From Microcaldota archaeon (lineage in GTDB: Archaea; Micrarchaeota; Micrarchaeia; Micrarchaeales; Micrarchaeaceae): DNA of 64,000 nt. The position numbers and the translations under genes are program-made. Under the pieces are notes generated by a model, which saw only the letters and a program-made list of their open reading frames with translations, was not told the DNA's origin and did no database searches. The stretch spans positions 1-64,000 of the forward strand of contig JAJZVQ010000002.1 of NCBI GenBank assembly GCA_021845575.1. Direction: 5' to 3'. This document shows positions 53,596-63,271 of the stretch, in pieces. The stretch's first letter is position 1. Every line of letters starts with the position of its first letter.

Positions 53596-54477
53596 ATGTT
53601 TTCTTTAAAGGCGTTTCTGAAACTTACAAGGATAGAACACAGTATAATGCTGGTAATAGCAGTAATAGCAGGAGAGCTTATAGCAAACGGCGCAAGGCTT
53701 CCTAACACTGTGCCATTTCTACTAAGCCTAGTTACGCCTATTTTCATAAGTATGGGTTCATTCGCAATAAATGATTATTTTGATGTGGAGCTCGACACGG
53801 AGAATATGAGATTTGACAGGCCACTCGTTTCCAAGGCAATGAGCAAAAGAAGTGCCCTAGTAATATCCTATGTATCTTTCTCCTTAGGGGTAATCGCCGC
53901 CTTTTTTATAAACATTCCCGCATTCATAATTGCGTTCATATTCGCCTTTTTGGCGGCATTCTATAGCTACAAGCTCAAAGAAACCTTGCTGATTGGAAAT
54001 GTGTATGTGGCATTTTCCATGGCGATACCTTTCATATTTGGTAACTATGTGGTTTCATATGTAATAAATCCAAATGTTCTGATAATATCGGTGATAATAC
54101 TTTCAAGCGGTCTTGCAAGGGAAATACATGGCATGATAAGAGATTTCAAAGGAGACAGGAAAATACGAGACTTGAAAAGTGTGCCTTATTATATAGGGAT
54201 AAAAGAATCTTCCTTAGTGGCATTCGGGCTTTATATAGTGGCAATATTATTGAGTATTTTCATGTTTTTTTTCCTCCCTCCTTTTCACTCCAATCTCTTC
54301 TACCTTTTTGCGATAGCAATTGTTGATGCTGTACTCATTTATGTGAATATCGGCTATTTGTCGCTAAAAGGGATAAAAAACAGGAAAAAAATGTTCAAAT
54401 TGTCGCGAAATCTGAGTCTTGCTGCAATGAGCGCCGCGTTGATAATATTCCTTCTTTCAAATTTTATTTACATATAA
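53596..54477 (+). CDS. UbiA-family prenyltransferase (DGGGP synthase-like)
   Basis: A 293-aa membrane enzyme with eight or nine hydrophobic helices. The two Asp-rich motifs are NDYFDVELDTENMRFDRPL and IRDFKGDRKIRDLKSVPY, as in (S)-2,3-di-O-geranylgeranylglyceryl phosphate synthase, which adds the second chain of archaeal lipids. Single gene between polB and nrdJ. Other UbiA roles, such as quinone synthesis, are the alternatives. Confidence 0.85.
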   Translation: MFSLKAFLKLTRIEHSIMLVIAVIAGELIANGARLPNTVPFLLSLVTPIFISMGSFAINDYFDVELDTENMRFDRPLVSKAMSKRSALVISYVSFSLGVIAAFFINIPAFIIAFIFAFLAAFYSYKLKETLLIGNVYVAFSMAIPFIFGNYVVSYVINPNVLIISVIILSSGLAREIHGMIRDFKGDRKIRDLKSVPYYIGIKESSLVAFGLYIVAILLSIFMFFFLPPFHSNLFYLFAIAIVDAVLIYVNIGYLSLKGIKNRKKMFKLSRNLSLAAMSAALIIFLLSNFIYI

Positions 54478-54702
54478 TTTTGAATAAGTATTTACTTGTA
54501 GTACATTTATAAGCCCGCAAGAAGGACCCACCGCAGTTTTCTAGTTTAGTTTTTGTTTTATCTGCAAAAAGGATGTTTTTGAAGCCATTGACACTGGTTT
54601 ATACACACATAGCAGGTATGCGTAAGTCATGTCGCTGGATGAGGAATCATATCCATAAAATTGTATTGCAAGCCCCAGCGAAAATGCCGGAAGAATATCC
54701 CC

Positions 54703-57471
54703 CTAGCTACATTCGCTGTATCCGCATTTTGGGCACGTGAAGCAGCCTTCTGCGGCCACCATAGCCGTTCCGCAGTTTGGGCAATTCGCTTCCCTTACAG
54801 GAGAGAATACATAGTCGTTAGCCTGTTCCTTTATCGAGGACATAGTAGACTCCTCTTCAGTGTTTTTATGCAAATTTTTTACTTCCTTAAGGCTCTTTTG
54901 CGAGTTATCAATAGTTCTAAGAACCTGCGAACTTTTGCTGCTATCCCTATATACTGTTATTCCCTTGCATCCGAGCTTGTATGCCAACATATAAGCATTT
55001 TCTATATCTTGAGGGGTCGCATAACGCGTAAAATTTATTGTTTTTGATACCGCATTATCAGTATATTTCTGGAACGCAGCTTGCATCTTTACATGCCATT
55101 CAGGAGCTATGTCGTGTGCAGTAACAAACAATTTCCTTATCTGTTCAGGTATCTCTTCAATCTCTTGAATTGAAGTTTTTCCAGCAAGCTTCTTAATCAA
55201 CTCCTCAGAATAAAAATTTTGTTCGAGTGCATATCTCTCGAATTCGGTATTCACTTCTATTAAATTTGAACCAAGACTTTCTTTAACATTCCTCATATAG
55301 ACAACTGAAAATATCGGCTCTATTCCCTGCGAAGCGCCGCCAGAAATTATACTTATCGTGCCTGTTGGAGCTATTGTAGTCACTGTAGAATTTCTAAGGG
55401 GTTTGTATCCGAGTTTAGCCCATATGCTATTTTTGAATTCGGGAAATGGGCCCCTTTCCGTCGCAAGCTCCTCGCTAGTTTTCCTTGCAGTTTCGGTAAT
55501 GACTTTCATCACCTTTTCCGCAATCATTACCGCCTCGTTGCTGTCATATCTCACGCCAAGTTTTATAAGCAAATCCGCCCACCCCATGACCCCCAAACCG
55601 ACTCTTCTTATTGCCTTAGTAGTTTCTTCTATCTGTTTTATTGGATACTTGTTTACTTCTATAACATTATCTAGAAACCTTATTCCTATCCTCACCGTAT
55701 TTCTAAGTTCTTCCCAGTCTATCTCATAATTATGGTCAACTGTCTTGACCATTTTTGAAAGATTGATTGATCCGAGATTGCACGAATCATAAGGATATAA
55801 TGGTTGTTCGCCGCAATTATGGTTTATAAATCCATTGGCCACGTAGATATTGTATGCAGGGACAGAAAAATCAAAAAAATCATCTTCTATTGTAATAAGC
55901 TCCTTTATGGGCAGAAAATCCAGTTCAAATTTTTTTCTTTCTTCATTGAACGAAATATTTGCTATCCTATCATTAATAAAAAGCTTGTCCGCCCTGCTCC
56001 ATCCTCCCTCAGTCAGAATTCTATGCTCTAAAGTTACTGTTATCTCATTTCCGTCAACGATTATCCTGACTCCTTTTTTCTTTCCGACATGCCATATTGT
56101 TGCATTTTGTTCTATAAATACGACTTCTTTTGAATTTGTAGTTGCAGGAACCATAATTTTAGTAGGGTATGACAATTCGCCTGCACATTTTACAATGCCT
56201 CCATTAATCAAAATATTCATCTGTTTGTCGACTCTTGCAGCACATCTTGCAACTTCATATAACTCTTTCGCAGATTTTAATCCAGAAGAGGTAAATATCA
56301 TTGAATCTTTAGAAACACAAGGATTTGTGGATTCTATAGGTCCATAACTAGGAACAGGATTCGAATAACTCGAATTCATTCTGTCTATAAATACAATCCC
56401 AGGGTCTCCAGTCTTCCACGCCATTGTTATTATTAAGTTCCATACTGCCCTTGCATTTAGTGTTCCAACAGGTTTTTGCGTTTTTGGATTTATCAATTCA
56501 TACCCTTTATTATCGTTTAACGATTTCATAAATTTGTCTGTTATGGCAATTGATATATTGAAGTTTCTTAATGCTCCCTCGGTCTCTTTTGACATTATGA
56601 AATTAAGAATGTCCGGGTGATCCACCCTCAATATTCCCATATTCGCGCCCCTTCTCTTCCCGCCTTGTTTTATTTGTTCTGTGGCGCTATCAAATATCCT
56701 CATGAATGAAAGAGGACCGGAAGAAACCCCACTAGTTCCCCTCACAATATCATTTGCAGGTCTAAGTCTGGAAAACGAAAATCCCGTACCGCCCCCACTT
56801 TTGTGGATAATTGCGGTATATTTTAATGCATCGAATATCTCCTCAATAGAATCCCCTACTGGCAACACAAAACATGCACTGAGCTGTCCTAATTTTGTCC
56901 CCGCATTCATAAGAGTCGGTGAATTAGGCATGAATTTAAATGATACCATAATATCAAAAAATTGTTCTGCTATTTTTTCTATTTCAGCGTTAGTTTTTCC
57001 AAATTCTTTTTCTGCTTCTGCTATCGCCATCGCAACTCTTCGGAATAACTGCCCGGGCGTTTCCACTACCTTTCCGCTACTATCTCTTAAAAGATATCTT
57101 GCAGCTAACACAATAAGGGAGTTTATAGGCAATTTGAGATCGTCTTCAGGTATCCCTAGTGACGCTTTAAAAAACCTTATCTCTGCACGTTTATTCCTAT
57201 ACAATATATACGCTTTTGCAACTGTCGCATCTGCATCCATAAGAACATTTTCCACAATATTCTGTATCTCCTCTACTTCGATTTCTTTTTTTCCTGTTTT
57301 GTTTATTTTATCTATAACAAGTTCTGCAACATTCAATGCTTTACTCTGAAGTTCCTTATCACTGTGCATAGGATAAACATTAATAAATGCCTTTTTTACA
57401 GCATTTGCAATTTTGTTTTCGTCAAAATCTACTACGGTCCCATTTCTTTTGATAACATTTTCAATCGCCAT
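54703..57471 (-). CDS. nrdJ: Ribonucleoside-diphosphate reductase, adenosylcobalamin-dependent (class II), with intein
   Basis: A 922-aa precursor for the B12-dependent reductase making dNTP precursors. ATP-cone near the N-terminus (KRNGTVVDFDENKIANAVKKAF), core motifs SACFVLPVGDSIEEIFD, GGGTGFSFSRLRP, and after the intein CGEQPLYPYDSCNLGSINL with the thiyl Cys; later APTGTISIISGGASQGIEP. The C-terminus has a Cys-rich zinc-like module (CPNCGTAMV, CFTCPKCGYSEC). The ATG at 57471 follows GGGTG; a TTG 12 bases earlier is possible. Confidence 0.95.
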   Translation of the reverse strand: MAIENVIKRNGTVVDFDENKIANAVKKAFINVYPMHSDKELQSKALNVAELVIDKINKTGKKEIEVEEIQNIVENVLMDADATVAKAYILYRNKRAEIRFFKASLGIPEDDLKLPINSLIVLAARYLLRDSSGKVVETPGQLFRRVAMAIAEAEKEFGKTNAEIEKIAEQFFDIMVSFKFMPNSPTLMNAGTKLGQLSACFVLPVGDSIEEIFDALKYTAIIHKSGGGTGFSFSRLRPANDIVRGTSGVSSGPLSFMRIFDSATEQIKQGGKRRGANMGILRVDHPDILNFIMSKETEGALRNFNISIAITDKFMKSLNDNKGYELINPKTQKPVGTLNARAVWNLIITMAWKTGDPGIVFIDRMNSSYSNPVPSYGPIESTNPCVSKDSMIFTSSGLKSAKELYEVARCAARVDKQMNILINGGIVKCAGELSYPTKIMVPATTNSKEVVFIEQNATIWHVGKKKGVRIIVDGNEITVTLEHRILTEGGWSRADKLFINDRIANISFNEERKKFELDFLPIKELITIEDDFFDFSVPAYNIYVANGFINHNCGEQPLYPYDSCNLGSINLSKMVKTVDHNYEIDWEELRNTVRIGIRFLDNVIEVNKYPIKQIEETTKAIRRVGLGVMGWADLLIKLGVRYDSNEAVMIAEKVMKVITETARKTSEELATERGPFPEFKNSIWAKLGYKPLRNSTVTTIAPTGTISIISGGASQGIEPIFSVVYMRNVKESLGSNLIEVNTEFERYALEQNFYSEELIKKLAGKTSIQEIEEIPEQIRKLFVTAHDIAPEWHVKMQAAFQKYTDNAVSKTINFTRYATPQDIENAYMLAYKLGCKGITVYRDSSKSSQVLRTIDNSQKSLKEVKNLHKNTEEESTMSSIKEQANDYVFSPVREANCPNCGTAMVAAEGCFTCPKCGYSECS
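55816..56319 (-). other. Mini-intein in nrdJ (168 aa)
   Basis: The intein interrupts STNP-C...N-CGEQP, directly before the conserved active-site Cys of NrdJ. Block A begins CVSKDSMIFTSSGLKSA, with a block B-like segment (GNEITVTLEHRILTEGGW) and the end DFSVPAYNIYVANGFINHN, with penultimate His and terminal Asn, then +1 Cys. It is 168 aa, too short for a homing endonuclease, and no such motif is seen. Confidence 0.92.
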
Positions 57472-57747
57472 TGCAACACCCAAACACAGATAAGAATAAG
57501 AAATAAGATTTATAACAAGTATTGCATCGAATTAATTAGCAGTGTAATCAAAGAACAAGATAACCTTTTTATTTGTTATTTTTTACCCTCCTATTTTTTA
57601 TATGCAGAACTTAGCAAGCCTTCTTCGGAGACAGGATAAAAGCGGCATAGGAGAACCGAGAAACATATAAAACATATCCTGATGTGATGATTGCACGAAC
57701 ATATCAAAATCCCATTCTCTTCTAGGAGAAAATGGCACCTTTCTCGA

Positions 57748-58173
57748 TTATTCAAGTATTTTTTCAGCAGAATCAGACACTTCCAACTTTTTCTTAAGAT
57801 TAGCCCAAGCTTCTTTATAATTTTCATATTCCTTTCTTTCCACAGTATAATAAAGCCAACTTATGAATTTGGCTTGTGGTATATTTTTCTGCGAAATTTC
57901 ACTAATATCAAAAGAATTCACGGTTTTCCATCTTAAATTCTTTGCCATTTCAAACTCCTCCTTTATTTCGTCGGATTTCAAGTCGGAACAGTTTCCATTT
58001 ACCAATACCTTATGAGTTTTCCAAGAATGCCCAGAAGCAAAAGAAGCAATCAATACGGCAGTAGTATAAATCAACTTGTCATCATTGGTATATTCATTTT
58101 TTTCCTTGCCGGCAACTTTATAAATATCTTCTTTCAATAAGTCATATTTATTTAAATTATGTTTTATAGGCAT
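57748..58173 (-). CDS. Hypothetical protein
   Basis: A 141-aa soluble protein (start MPIKHNLNKYDLL); helical with conserved-looking aromatic segments (FISWLYYTVERKEYENYKEAWANLKKKLE). Not recognised. Region 57484-57747 upstream of nrdJ holds no gene that I can support. Confidence 0.55.
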   Translation of the reverse strand: MPIKHNLNKYDLLKEDIYKVAGKEKNEYTNDDKLIYTTAVLIASFASGHSWKTHKVLVNGNCSDLKSDEIKEEFEMAKNLRWKTVNSFDISEISQKNIPQAKFISWLYYTVERKEYENYKEAWANLKKKLEVSDSAEKILE

Positions 58174-58259
58174 AGGGGACCACATAAAAATTTCGCAACG
58201 CTAAACTATAATATATATACATAAATAAAATTATATAGGTATGTTTTAAAATACCCGGA

Positions 58260-58287
58260 ATTCTCTCTCTTTTAAAATGGAGAGAAT
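58260..58287. promoter_or_regulatory. 8-bp inverted repeat between divergent genes
   Basis: ATTCTCTC (58260-58267) and GAGAGAAT (58280-58287) form a perfect inverted repeat with a 12-base loop, between a minus- and a plus-strand gene. It could be an operator or a hairpin in a leader. Confidence 0.4.
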
Positions 58288-58440
58288 GTCAAGAAGATAA
58301 AGATGCACAACGCCCTTATATTCTCAAAATAAGATTTGTCGTCACAGACCTAAAAACATAATAAAGTTGCCTGAGCTAGCATAAACGGGAAAAAAGATAA
58401 AATATTTAAAAATGATCTTTAATAGTTATATTAAGATAAT

Positions 58441-58851
58441 ATGTCAATATTTGGTTTTTTAAGAAAAAAAGGCATAAACAATAATGTCGCTGAGCCACCA
58501 TACAAAATTGTTACTGAATGGTTCCCTTACAAACTTTATGCAAATAAAAAGAGTTCATCCTCCCTTTCAGTAAAAATAAAAAATAATTCAAAAGAACCAC
58601 AACTAACTTCCATTGAATTAGAGCTGCCAAATAAACTGAGTTTTGATGGAATGGGAATTTCGCGAAAGCGCGAAATGAAACTAGGAATTCTTCCTCCAGA
58701 TTCCGAAAAAGAAATAAAATTTGATGTTATTAACAGTCTTGATGCAGACAAAGGAGAATACTCTTTGATATTGACCGTATCCTCTCATTATAGAGATTAT
58801 GACCATTTTTTAAATATGGTTAAAAAGACAGTAGTGATAGAAGTAGTATAA
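58441..58851 (+). CDS. Hypothetical beta-sandwich-like protein
   Basis: A 136-aa soluble protein. After a short basic start, alternating strands such as SSLSVKIKNNSKEPQLTSIE, LPNKLSFDGMG and GILPPDSEKEIKFDV read like an Ig/CARDB-type domain used for protein contacts. No signal peptide. TTAATAGTTATATTAAG upstream may include a promoter. Not recognised further. Confidence 0.6.
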   Translation: MSIFGFLRKKGINNNVAEPPYKIVTEWFPYKLYANKKSSSSLSVKIKNNSKEPQLTSIELELPNKLSFDGMGISRKREMKLGILPPDSEKEIKFDVINSLDADKGEYSLILTVSSHYRDYDHFLNMVKKTVVIEVV

Positions 58852-58886
58852 AAACCTTCCAAGGTCGTCATCTCAATAAAGTAACA

Positions 58887-59207
58887 TTATCTTATATTCT
58901 TTTTTTCATCAGTAGAAATGCCCTTGTCATTATCTTTATTTTTTATGCTCTGTTCCTCCAATATGTTATATATACTATTCAACAATTCAGCTACTTTGCT
59001 TCCCTTATCTGTTAATTTCACTGTCTTTATTTTTCCATGCTTCTCATTATATACTAAATTAAGTTTTTCGCACGCGGAAATAAAATTACATGTATGCACA
59101 TAAGTGGTATTGGTCGCTCTCGCTAAGCTAGAGATATACCAGCTTTGTGACTGGTTTTTTAATGCAATAAGGATTTTCGCATGTTTTTCTTTTATTAATA
59201 TTTGCAT
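58887..59207 (-). CDS. Winged-helix DNA-binding protein
   Basis: A 106-aa MarR-like winged-helix protein. The recognition part YISSLARATNTTYVHTCNFISACEKLNLV and the wing EKHGKIKTVKLTDKGSKVAELL are visible, then a charged tail. Start ATG at 59207 with GTGGT upstream. Likely a small transcriptional regulator; target unknown. Confidence 0.75.
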   Translation of the reverse strand: MQILIKEKHAKILIALKNQSQSWYISSLARATNTTYVHTCNFISACEKLNLVYNEKHGKIKTVKLTDKGSKVAELLNSIYNILEEQSIKNKDNDKGISTDEKKNIR

Positions 59208-59313
59208 AATTACCACAAAATTTATAAATTAATATTATATATCAAGACATTATAAAAATAGCAAAGAATATTAATTCCTTTCGGTAAATAATTATATGTA
59301 AAAGGTGACCAAA

Positions 59314-59574
59314 ATGGCGAAATTTGTGATAGCAAAACAGCTTGTCGGAAAAAAAGTTATAAGTACTAGTGGATATGATCTTGGAAGGTTTGTCGATGCG
59401 GAAGTAAACAAGGTATCAGGCAAAATAACCTACCTCCTTGTAGAAGCGAATGTAGATAGTGCGCTTGCTAACAAACTTTCTGAAGACGGACAGGTAAAAG
59501 TACCCTATAACGCTGTAACTGCCGTAGCTGATTATATAATGGTGGATACCAAGAATATGAGTAGCGTATCGTGA
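59314..59574 (+). CDS. PRC-barrel domain protein
   Basis: An 86-aa single PRC-barrel: AKQLVGKKVISTSGYDLGRFVDAEV, GKITYLLVEAN, and QVKVPYNAVTAVADYIMV. Start ATG at 59314, 6 bases after AAAGGTGACC. Archaeal stand-alone PRC-barrel proteins are frequent and recent work ties some (CdpB-like) to cell division; this one may be such. rnhB follows. Confidence 0.82.
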   Translation: MAKFVIAKQLVGKKVISTSGYDLGRFVDAEVNKVSGKITYLLVEANVDSALANKLSEDGQVKVPYNAVTAVADYIMVDTKNMSSVS

Positions 59575-59599
59575 GCATATTAATTAACCGGTATGTTTC

Positions 59600-60298
59600 A
59601 TGATAGTGTGCGGCGGCGACGAAGCGGGAAGAGGGGCACTAGTGGGACCATTGGTAATTGCCCTAGTTTCAATTAAAAAAAGTTCAGTTCACAAGCTCCC
59701 TGAATTCGGGGTTAGGGACTCAAAACTTCTATCCCGAAAAAAGAGGGAACTGATATACAATAAAATTATAGACATAGCCGAAGATGTGCAGATAAACAAG
59801 ATAACCCCTACCGAAATAAACGACGCAATGAAGAATAATATATCTCTCAATGAGGTCGAAGCGATACATTTTGCAAAACTCTTCGATAAATTTGATACCG
59901 ATATAAGTACTCTTTACCTGGATTCGCCAGATGTGATAGAAGAAAGATTTGGCATGCGGATAAATGTTTTAAGTAACAAATCCACAAGAGTCAACGGTAC
60001 TGCAAAGAAAAAGGATAAAAACAGAAGGTTTACAAAGATTATTTCAGAGCACAAGGCAGACTCAAAATATTCAGTTGTTTCAGCCGCAAGCATAATAGCA
60101 AAAGTTGAAAGGGATTGGGAGATAGACAGGATTAGTAATTCATTGAAAATAGATTTTGGTTCGGGATACCCATCGGATCACAAGACAATAGACGCCGTAA
60201 GAAAAAATCTAAAGAATCCGGAGTTAAACAAGCATATAAGATCTTATTGGAAAACAATAAACAACATAAAACAGAAAAAGCTATTTGGTTTTGATTAA
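59600..60298 (+). CDS. rnhB: Ribonuclease HII
   Basis: A 232-aa nuclease cutting RNA in RNA-DNA hybrids. Motifs: CGGDEAGRGALVGPLVIA with the first catalytic residues, VRDSKLLSRKKRE, TLYLDSPDV (Asp) and SAASIIAKVERDWEI (Asp). Typical length for archaea. PRC-barrel gene lies just before it. Confidence 0.95.
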   Translation: MIVCGGDEAGRGALVGPLVIALVSIKKSSVHKLPEFGVRDSKLLSRKKRELIYNKIIDIAEDVQINKITPTEINDAMKNNISLNEVEAIHFAKLFDKFDTDISTLYLDSPDVIEERFGMRINVLSNKSTRVNGTAKKKDKNRRFTKIISEHKADSKYSVVSAASIIAKVERDWEIDRISNSLKIDFGSGYPSDHKTIDAVRKNLKNPELNKHIRSYWKTINNIKQKKLFGFD

Positions 60299-60355
60299 TC
60301 TCCTACACAAATAAAATCAGAAATGTTTTATATCTCTTTTTTGATTTATCCTTTA

Positions 60356-60460
60356 GGGCCTGTGGCGCAACTTGGACAGCGCACGCGGCTTCGGACCGCA
60401 CGGTTGCGGGTTCAAAATCATTTCTAACTACTAGAAATTATGAAAATCCCGCCAGGCCCG
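60356..60460 (+). tRNA. tRNA-Arg (TCG anticodon) with a 30-nt T-loop intron
   Basis: Acceptor GGGCCTG/CAGGCCC with discriminator G; D-stem GCGC/GCGC; anticodon stem GCGG/CCGC around CTTCGGA, giving anticodon TCG. The T-stem GCGGG/CCCGC encloses 37 nt in place of 7; removing 30 nt leaves TTCAAAT. A TATA-like TTTTATATCT lies about 25-30 bases upstream. Confidence 0.9.
60416..60445 (+). other. T-loop intron of tRNA-Arg (30 nt)
   Basis: The intron holds a perfect ATTTCTA-ACTAC-TAGAAAT hairpin, and exon TTCA can pair with intron TGAA next to it, giving a bulge-helix-bulge-like shape across T-loop position about 58/59 (A runs make the boundary ambiguous). Introns at this place are known in some archaea but uncommon. 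Confidence 0.82.
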
Positions 60461-60475
60461 CTTGCGATAAATCAT

Positions 60476-60889
60476 CTACTGTTCCTGTATTTTTATTTGG
60501 CTTATACCTAATGGAGGGATAAGTCCAAGCGAATAAGCAACAAGGGTTCCTGTGGCGCTGCATCTGAAATTGATTCCATTCATCACTTCTTCAGCGAGTT
60601 CTGTAGGCAGTATATGCTGCTCTCCCCATTTTTTCATTATTTTTTCGACATTATCTTTCGATTCTTTGAGCTCAACCTCTCCAGAAAGTTTCATCTGTCC
60701 AACACTTTTCGAATTCTGAGAATCGCCATTAAAATAATCTGCAACAAAACTATATTTTACAGAAATATTTTCATTATCTGCCTTTACATCTTCCAAATTA
60801 ACATTTATCTTTGGAAACCTTTGCAGGGCTAATTGTTCTACTGACTCCACTCTGCCTTCCACGCTATATATATTGAATCCCGTTATCAT
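60476..60889 (-). CDS. Hypothetical protein, SecB-like outline
   Basis: A 137-aa soluble protein. Strand pattern and parts such as FPKINVNLEDVKADNENISVKYSF and ILPTELAEEVMNGINFRCSA faintly resemble SecB-type chaperones (small archaeal ones exist), but I cannot assign it. Terminates just downstream of tRNA-Arg on the other strand. Confidence 0.5.
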   Translation of the reverse strand: MITGFNIYSVEGRVESVEQLALQRFPKINVNLEDVKADNENISVKYSFVADYFNGDSQNSKSVGQMKLSGEVELKESKDNVEKIMKKWGEQHILPTELAEEVMNGINFRCSATGTLVAYSLGLIPPLGISQIKIQEQ

Positions 60890-61053
60890 ACTATCACTTT
60901 TATACTTTTATACTTAAATTAATAATTAAAAATGTTATTATAAAAATTAAGAAGTATATTATAACATCCAAAAATTTAATCTGCAGCAAAAGCAGAAGGA
61001 AAGAATTAAAAATGTTGAAATGTAGAAAGAATTGACATTATCGAGGTGGTATA

Positions 61054-61827
61054 TTGACAGCGCAGTACAAATTGATGGTATTTATCTTCTTAGCATTGGC
61101 CCTTATATTATTTGCCAATATCTCAAATGCTTCATACACCGTTACTCAAATAAATACAACAGTGATAATTAATCTGAATTCTACTGCGCAAGTTATGGAG
61201 TCTATCAATATTTCGATAAGCAACGAATCCCTCAAACAATATAGCATAGACCGGGCAGGATTGAACCTCACATTAAGCAATTGGCAGTCAATTATAAGCC
61301 CACAAATAGTCCCACATATAATAAATCCAAAAAGCGGGGTGTACGGATTCAATCTTCTTCCCGGTCCGATAAAGAAAACTTATTACGGCGGAATAGCTAC
61401 AATATATATGAATTATTATGTCAAAAACGTGACTTCAATAAACCAGACTGGTCCGCGAAACTTTATATACACCTTTAATTCAGACGTATTAAACTTCGCC
61501 CATGGTTCAAACGGTGTTGTATTAGGTCCAAATACCAGGCTAAATATAATATTACCCCCAACTTCAAAAATCATATCTATATATCCGATACCAGATTCTC
61601 CGCAAACAACTCTCGGAAATTTTACTAATATTACAAAGGTATCATGGTTTGATGGCGAACCATTATACAACTTCAAGCTGGTTTTTGTGTCAAAAGAAAG
61701 CATTTTTGATGAAGTCATCAAGTTTTTCAATTCACTTTATGCCCAATTAGGTATATTCTTATACTTAATAATAATCGGAGTAGTGCTCGCCATAATTTTC
61801 TATACTTATATTAAAAATCATAAGTGA
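61054..61827 (+). CDS. Secreted protein with C-terminal membrane anchor
   Basis: A 257-aa protein. N-terminal signal (LMVFIFLALALILFANISNA), a beta-rich extracellular part with several Asn-X-Ser/Thr sequons, then a membrane helix (YLIIIGVVLAIIFYTYI) and a Lys tail. TTG start at 61054, just after GAGGTGGT. Overlaps pheS by 4 bases (GTGA). Function unknown. Confidence 0.75.
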   Translation: MTAQYKLMVFIFLALALILFANISNASYTVTQINTTVIINLNSTAQVMESINISISNESLKQYSIDRAGLNLTLSNWQSIISPQIVPHIINPKSGVYGFNLLPGPIKKTYYGGIATIYMNYYVKNVTSINQTGPRNFIYTFNSDVLNFAHGSNGVVLGPNTRLNIILPPTSKIISIYPIPDSPQTTLGNFTNITKVSWFDGEPLYNFKLVFVSKESIFDEVIKFFNSLYAQLGIFLYLIIIGVVLAIIFYTYIKNHK

Positions 61828-63263
61828 ATGTGGTTGCTTTGGAACAAATAAAAGTACTTAACTTGTTTAAAAAATCAGGTTTTATAAGTATTACTGATAC
61901 TTATTTAAAATTAGGGATTAGCGAGGAAGAATTGAACAAATTAATAAATGACTTAGAATCGCAAGGCTTAATTACCATTGTCAGAGGTAGGTCAAATACT
62001 ATCAAAATCACCGAAGAAGGAGAAAAAAATTTGGAAAAAGGCTTTCCAGAGGAAATTTTATTAAAGAAACTGGACAAAAAAACCGCAAAAATTTCCGAGA
62101 TAGACAATATAGCAGTAATATGGGCAAAAAAGAATGGCTGGATCAGAATATCTGACGGAATAGTAAGCTTAAGTGATAATGTTGATGCTAAGAATTATGA
62201 ACAGAGAGTAGTCCTAGAAAAAATAAAAACTTTAGGGAACAGTAAAGAAATTCAAACCTTCATAAACAGCAATATAAATACAATAAAAGAACTCGAAAAG
62301 CGGAAACTTATTCTGATAAAAGAAAATAAGGAAATCAATTCTATAGAGATTACAGAAAAAGGCAATTATGAAGTTGAAGAGGAGGGTATTTCTCAACTTA
62401 CAAGAATCATGATAAAAGAAAAATTGTGGGAAGGGAAAAAATTCAAGAGTTATTCAATAAACGAAAGAAGTAGAGCATACAACGCAAGGTTGCATCCAGT
62501 GCATAAATTTTTGAATAAGATAAGAAACATCTGGGTCGGGATGGGATTCAATGAAATGAGAGGACCGATTATCGAATCGGCGTTTTGGAATTTTGACGCC
62601 CTATTTTCACCTCAAGATCATCCCACGAGAGAAATGCAAGATACTTTTTTCCTTTCAAATCCGAAAGAGATAGGCATAAATGATTTGGAACTTCTAAACA
62701 ATGTAAAAAGAATGCACGTTAAAGGTTGGCAAAGCAAATGGAGTGGCGAGCTTGCAAAGCAGGCTCTTTTGAGGACTCATTCTACAAACGTTTCAGTGCG
62801 CCATATAATGAAGTTTGGAAATGAAAGCGTTTATCCAATAAAGTTGTTTTCTATAGGTAAGGTTTTTAGAAACGAAAGCATAGACTACAAGCATCTTGCT
62901 GAGCTTTTTCAGTGCGACGGCATAATAATAGGAGAATCCCTAAATTTATCAAATCTGATGTATACTCTCAAAATTTTTTTCCACGAGCTCGGGCTTGAAG
63001 TGAAATTCAAGCCGTCTTATTTCCCGTTTGTAGAACCCGGAATGGAGATATTTTATTACGATGAAAAGCACAAAGATACAATAGAATTAGGCGGCAGCGG
63101 AATAATAAGAAATGAGATAACGAAAGCGATGGGAACCGATAAAAAAGTGCTAGCATGGGGAATAGGTATAGACAGACTAATGTTTAATTCTTTAAATCTT
63201 GATTCTCTTTCCACCCTTTACAAGAATGAGATAGGGTGGCTTAGAAGCGTTAAAGATATCTAG
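61824..63263 (+). CDS. pheS: Phenylalanyl-tRNA synthetase, alpha subunit
   Basis: A 479-aa class II synthetase chain. Winged-helix domains fill the N-terminal ~200 residues as in archaeal PheS; the catalytic part has LHPVHKFLNKIRNIWVGMGFNEMRGP, the SALFSPQDHPTREMQDTF-like DALFSPQDHPTREMQ, LLRTHSTNVSVR, motif 2 GKVFRNESIDYKHLAEL, and motif 3 AWGIGIDRLMF. GTG start inside the previous gene's stop. Confidence 0.95.
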   Translation: MNVVALEQIKVLNLFKKSGFISITDTYLKLGISEEELNKLINDLESQGLITIVRGRSNTIKITEEGEKNLEKGFPEEILLKKLDKKTAKISEIDNIAVIWAKKNGWIRISDGIVSLSDNVDAKNYEQRVVLEKIKTLGNSKEIQTFINSNINTIKELEKRKLILIKENKEINSIEITEKGNYEVEEEGISQLTRIMIKEKLWEGKKFKSYSINERSRAYNARLHPVHKFLNKIRNIWVGMGFNEMRGPIIESAFWNFDALFSPQDHPTREMQDTFFLSNPKEIGINDLELLNNVKRMHVKGWQSKWSGELAKQALLRTHSTNVSVRHIMKFGNESVYPIKLFSIGKVFRNESIDYKHLAELFQCDGIIIGESLNLSNLMYTLKIFFHELGLEVKFKPSYFPFVEPGMEIFYYDEKHKDTIELGGSGIIRNEITKAMGTDKKVLAWGIGIDRLMFNSLNLDSLSTLYKNEIGWLRSVKDI

Positions 63264-63271
63264 GTAGTTGT

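Noticed and set aside
54661-55047. Open frame on the plus strand over the 3' end of nrdJ
   Set aside because: Antisense to a well-supported reading frame (zinc module of NrdJ); residue composition is not protein-like.
57591-57827. 78-codon frame downstream of a hypothetical gene
   Set aside because: Overlaps another better frame, with Cys- and Ile-rich composition and no ribosome site.
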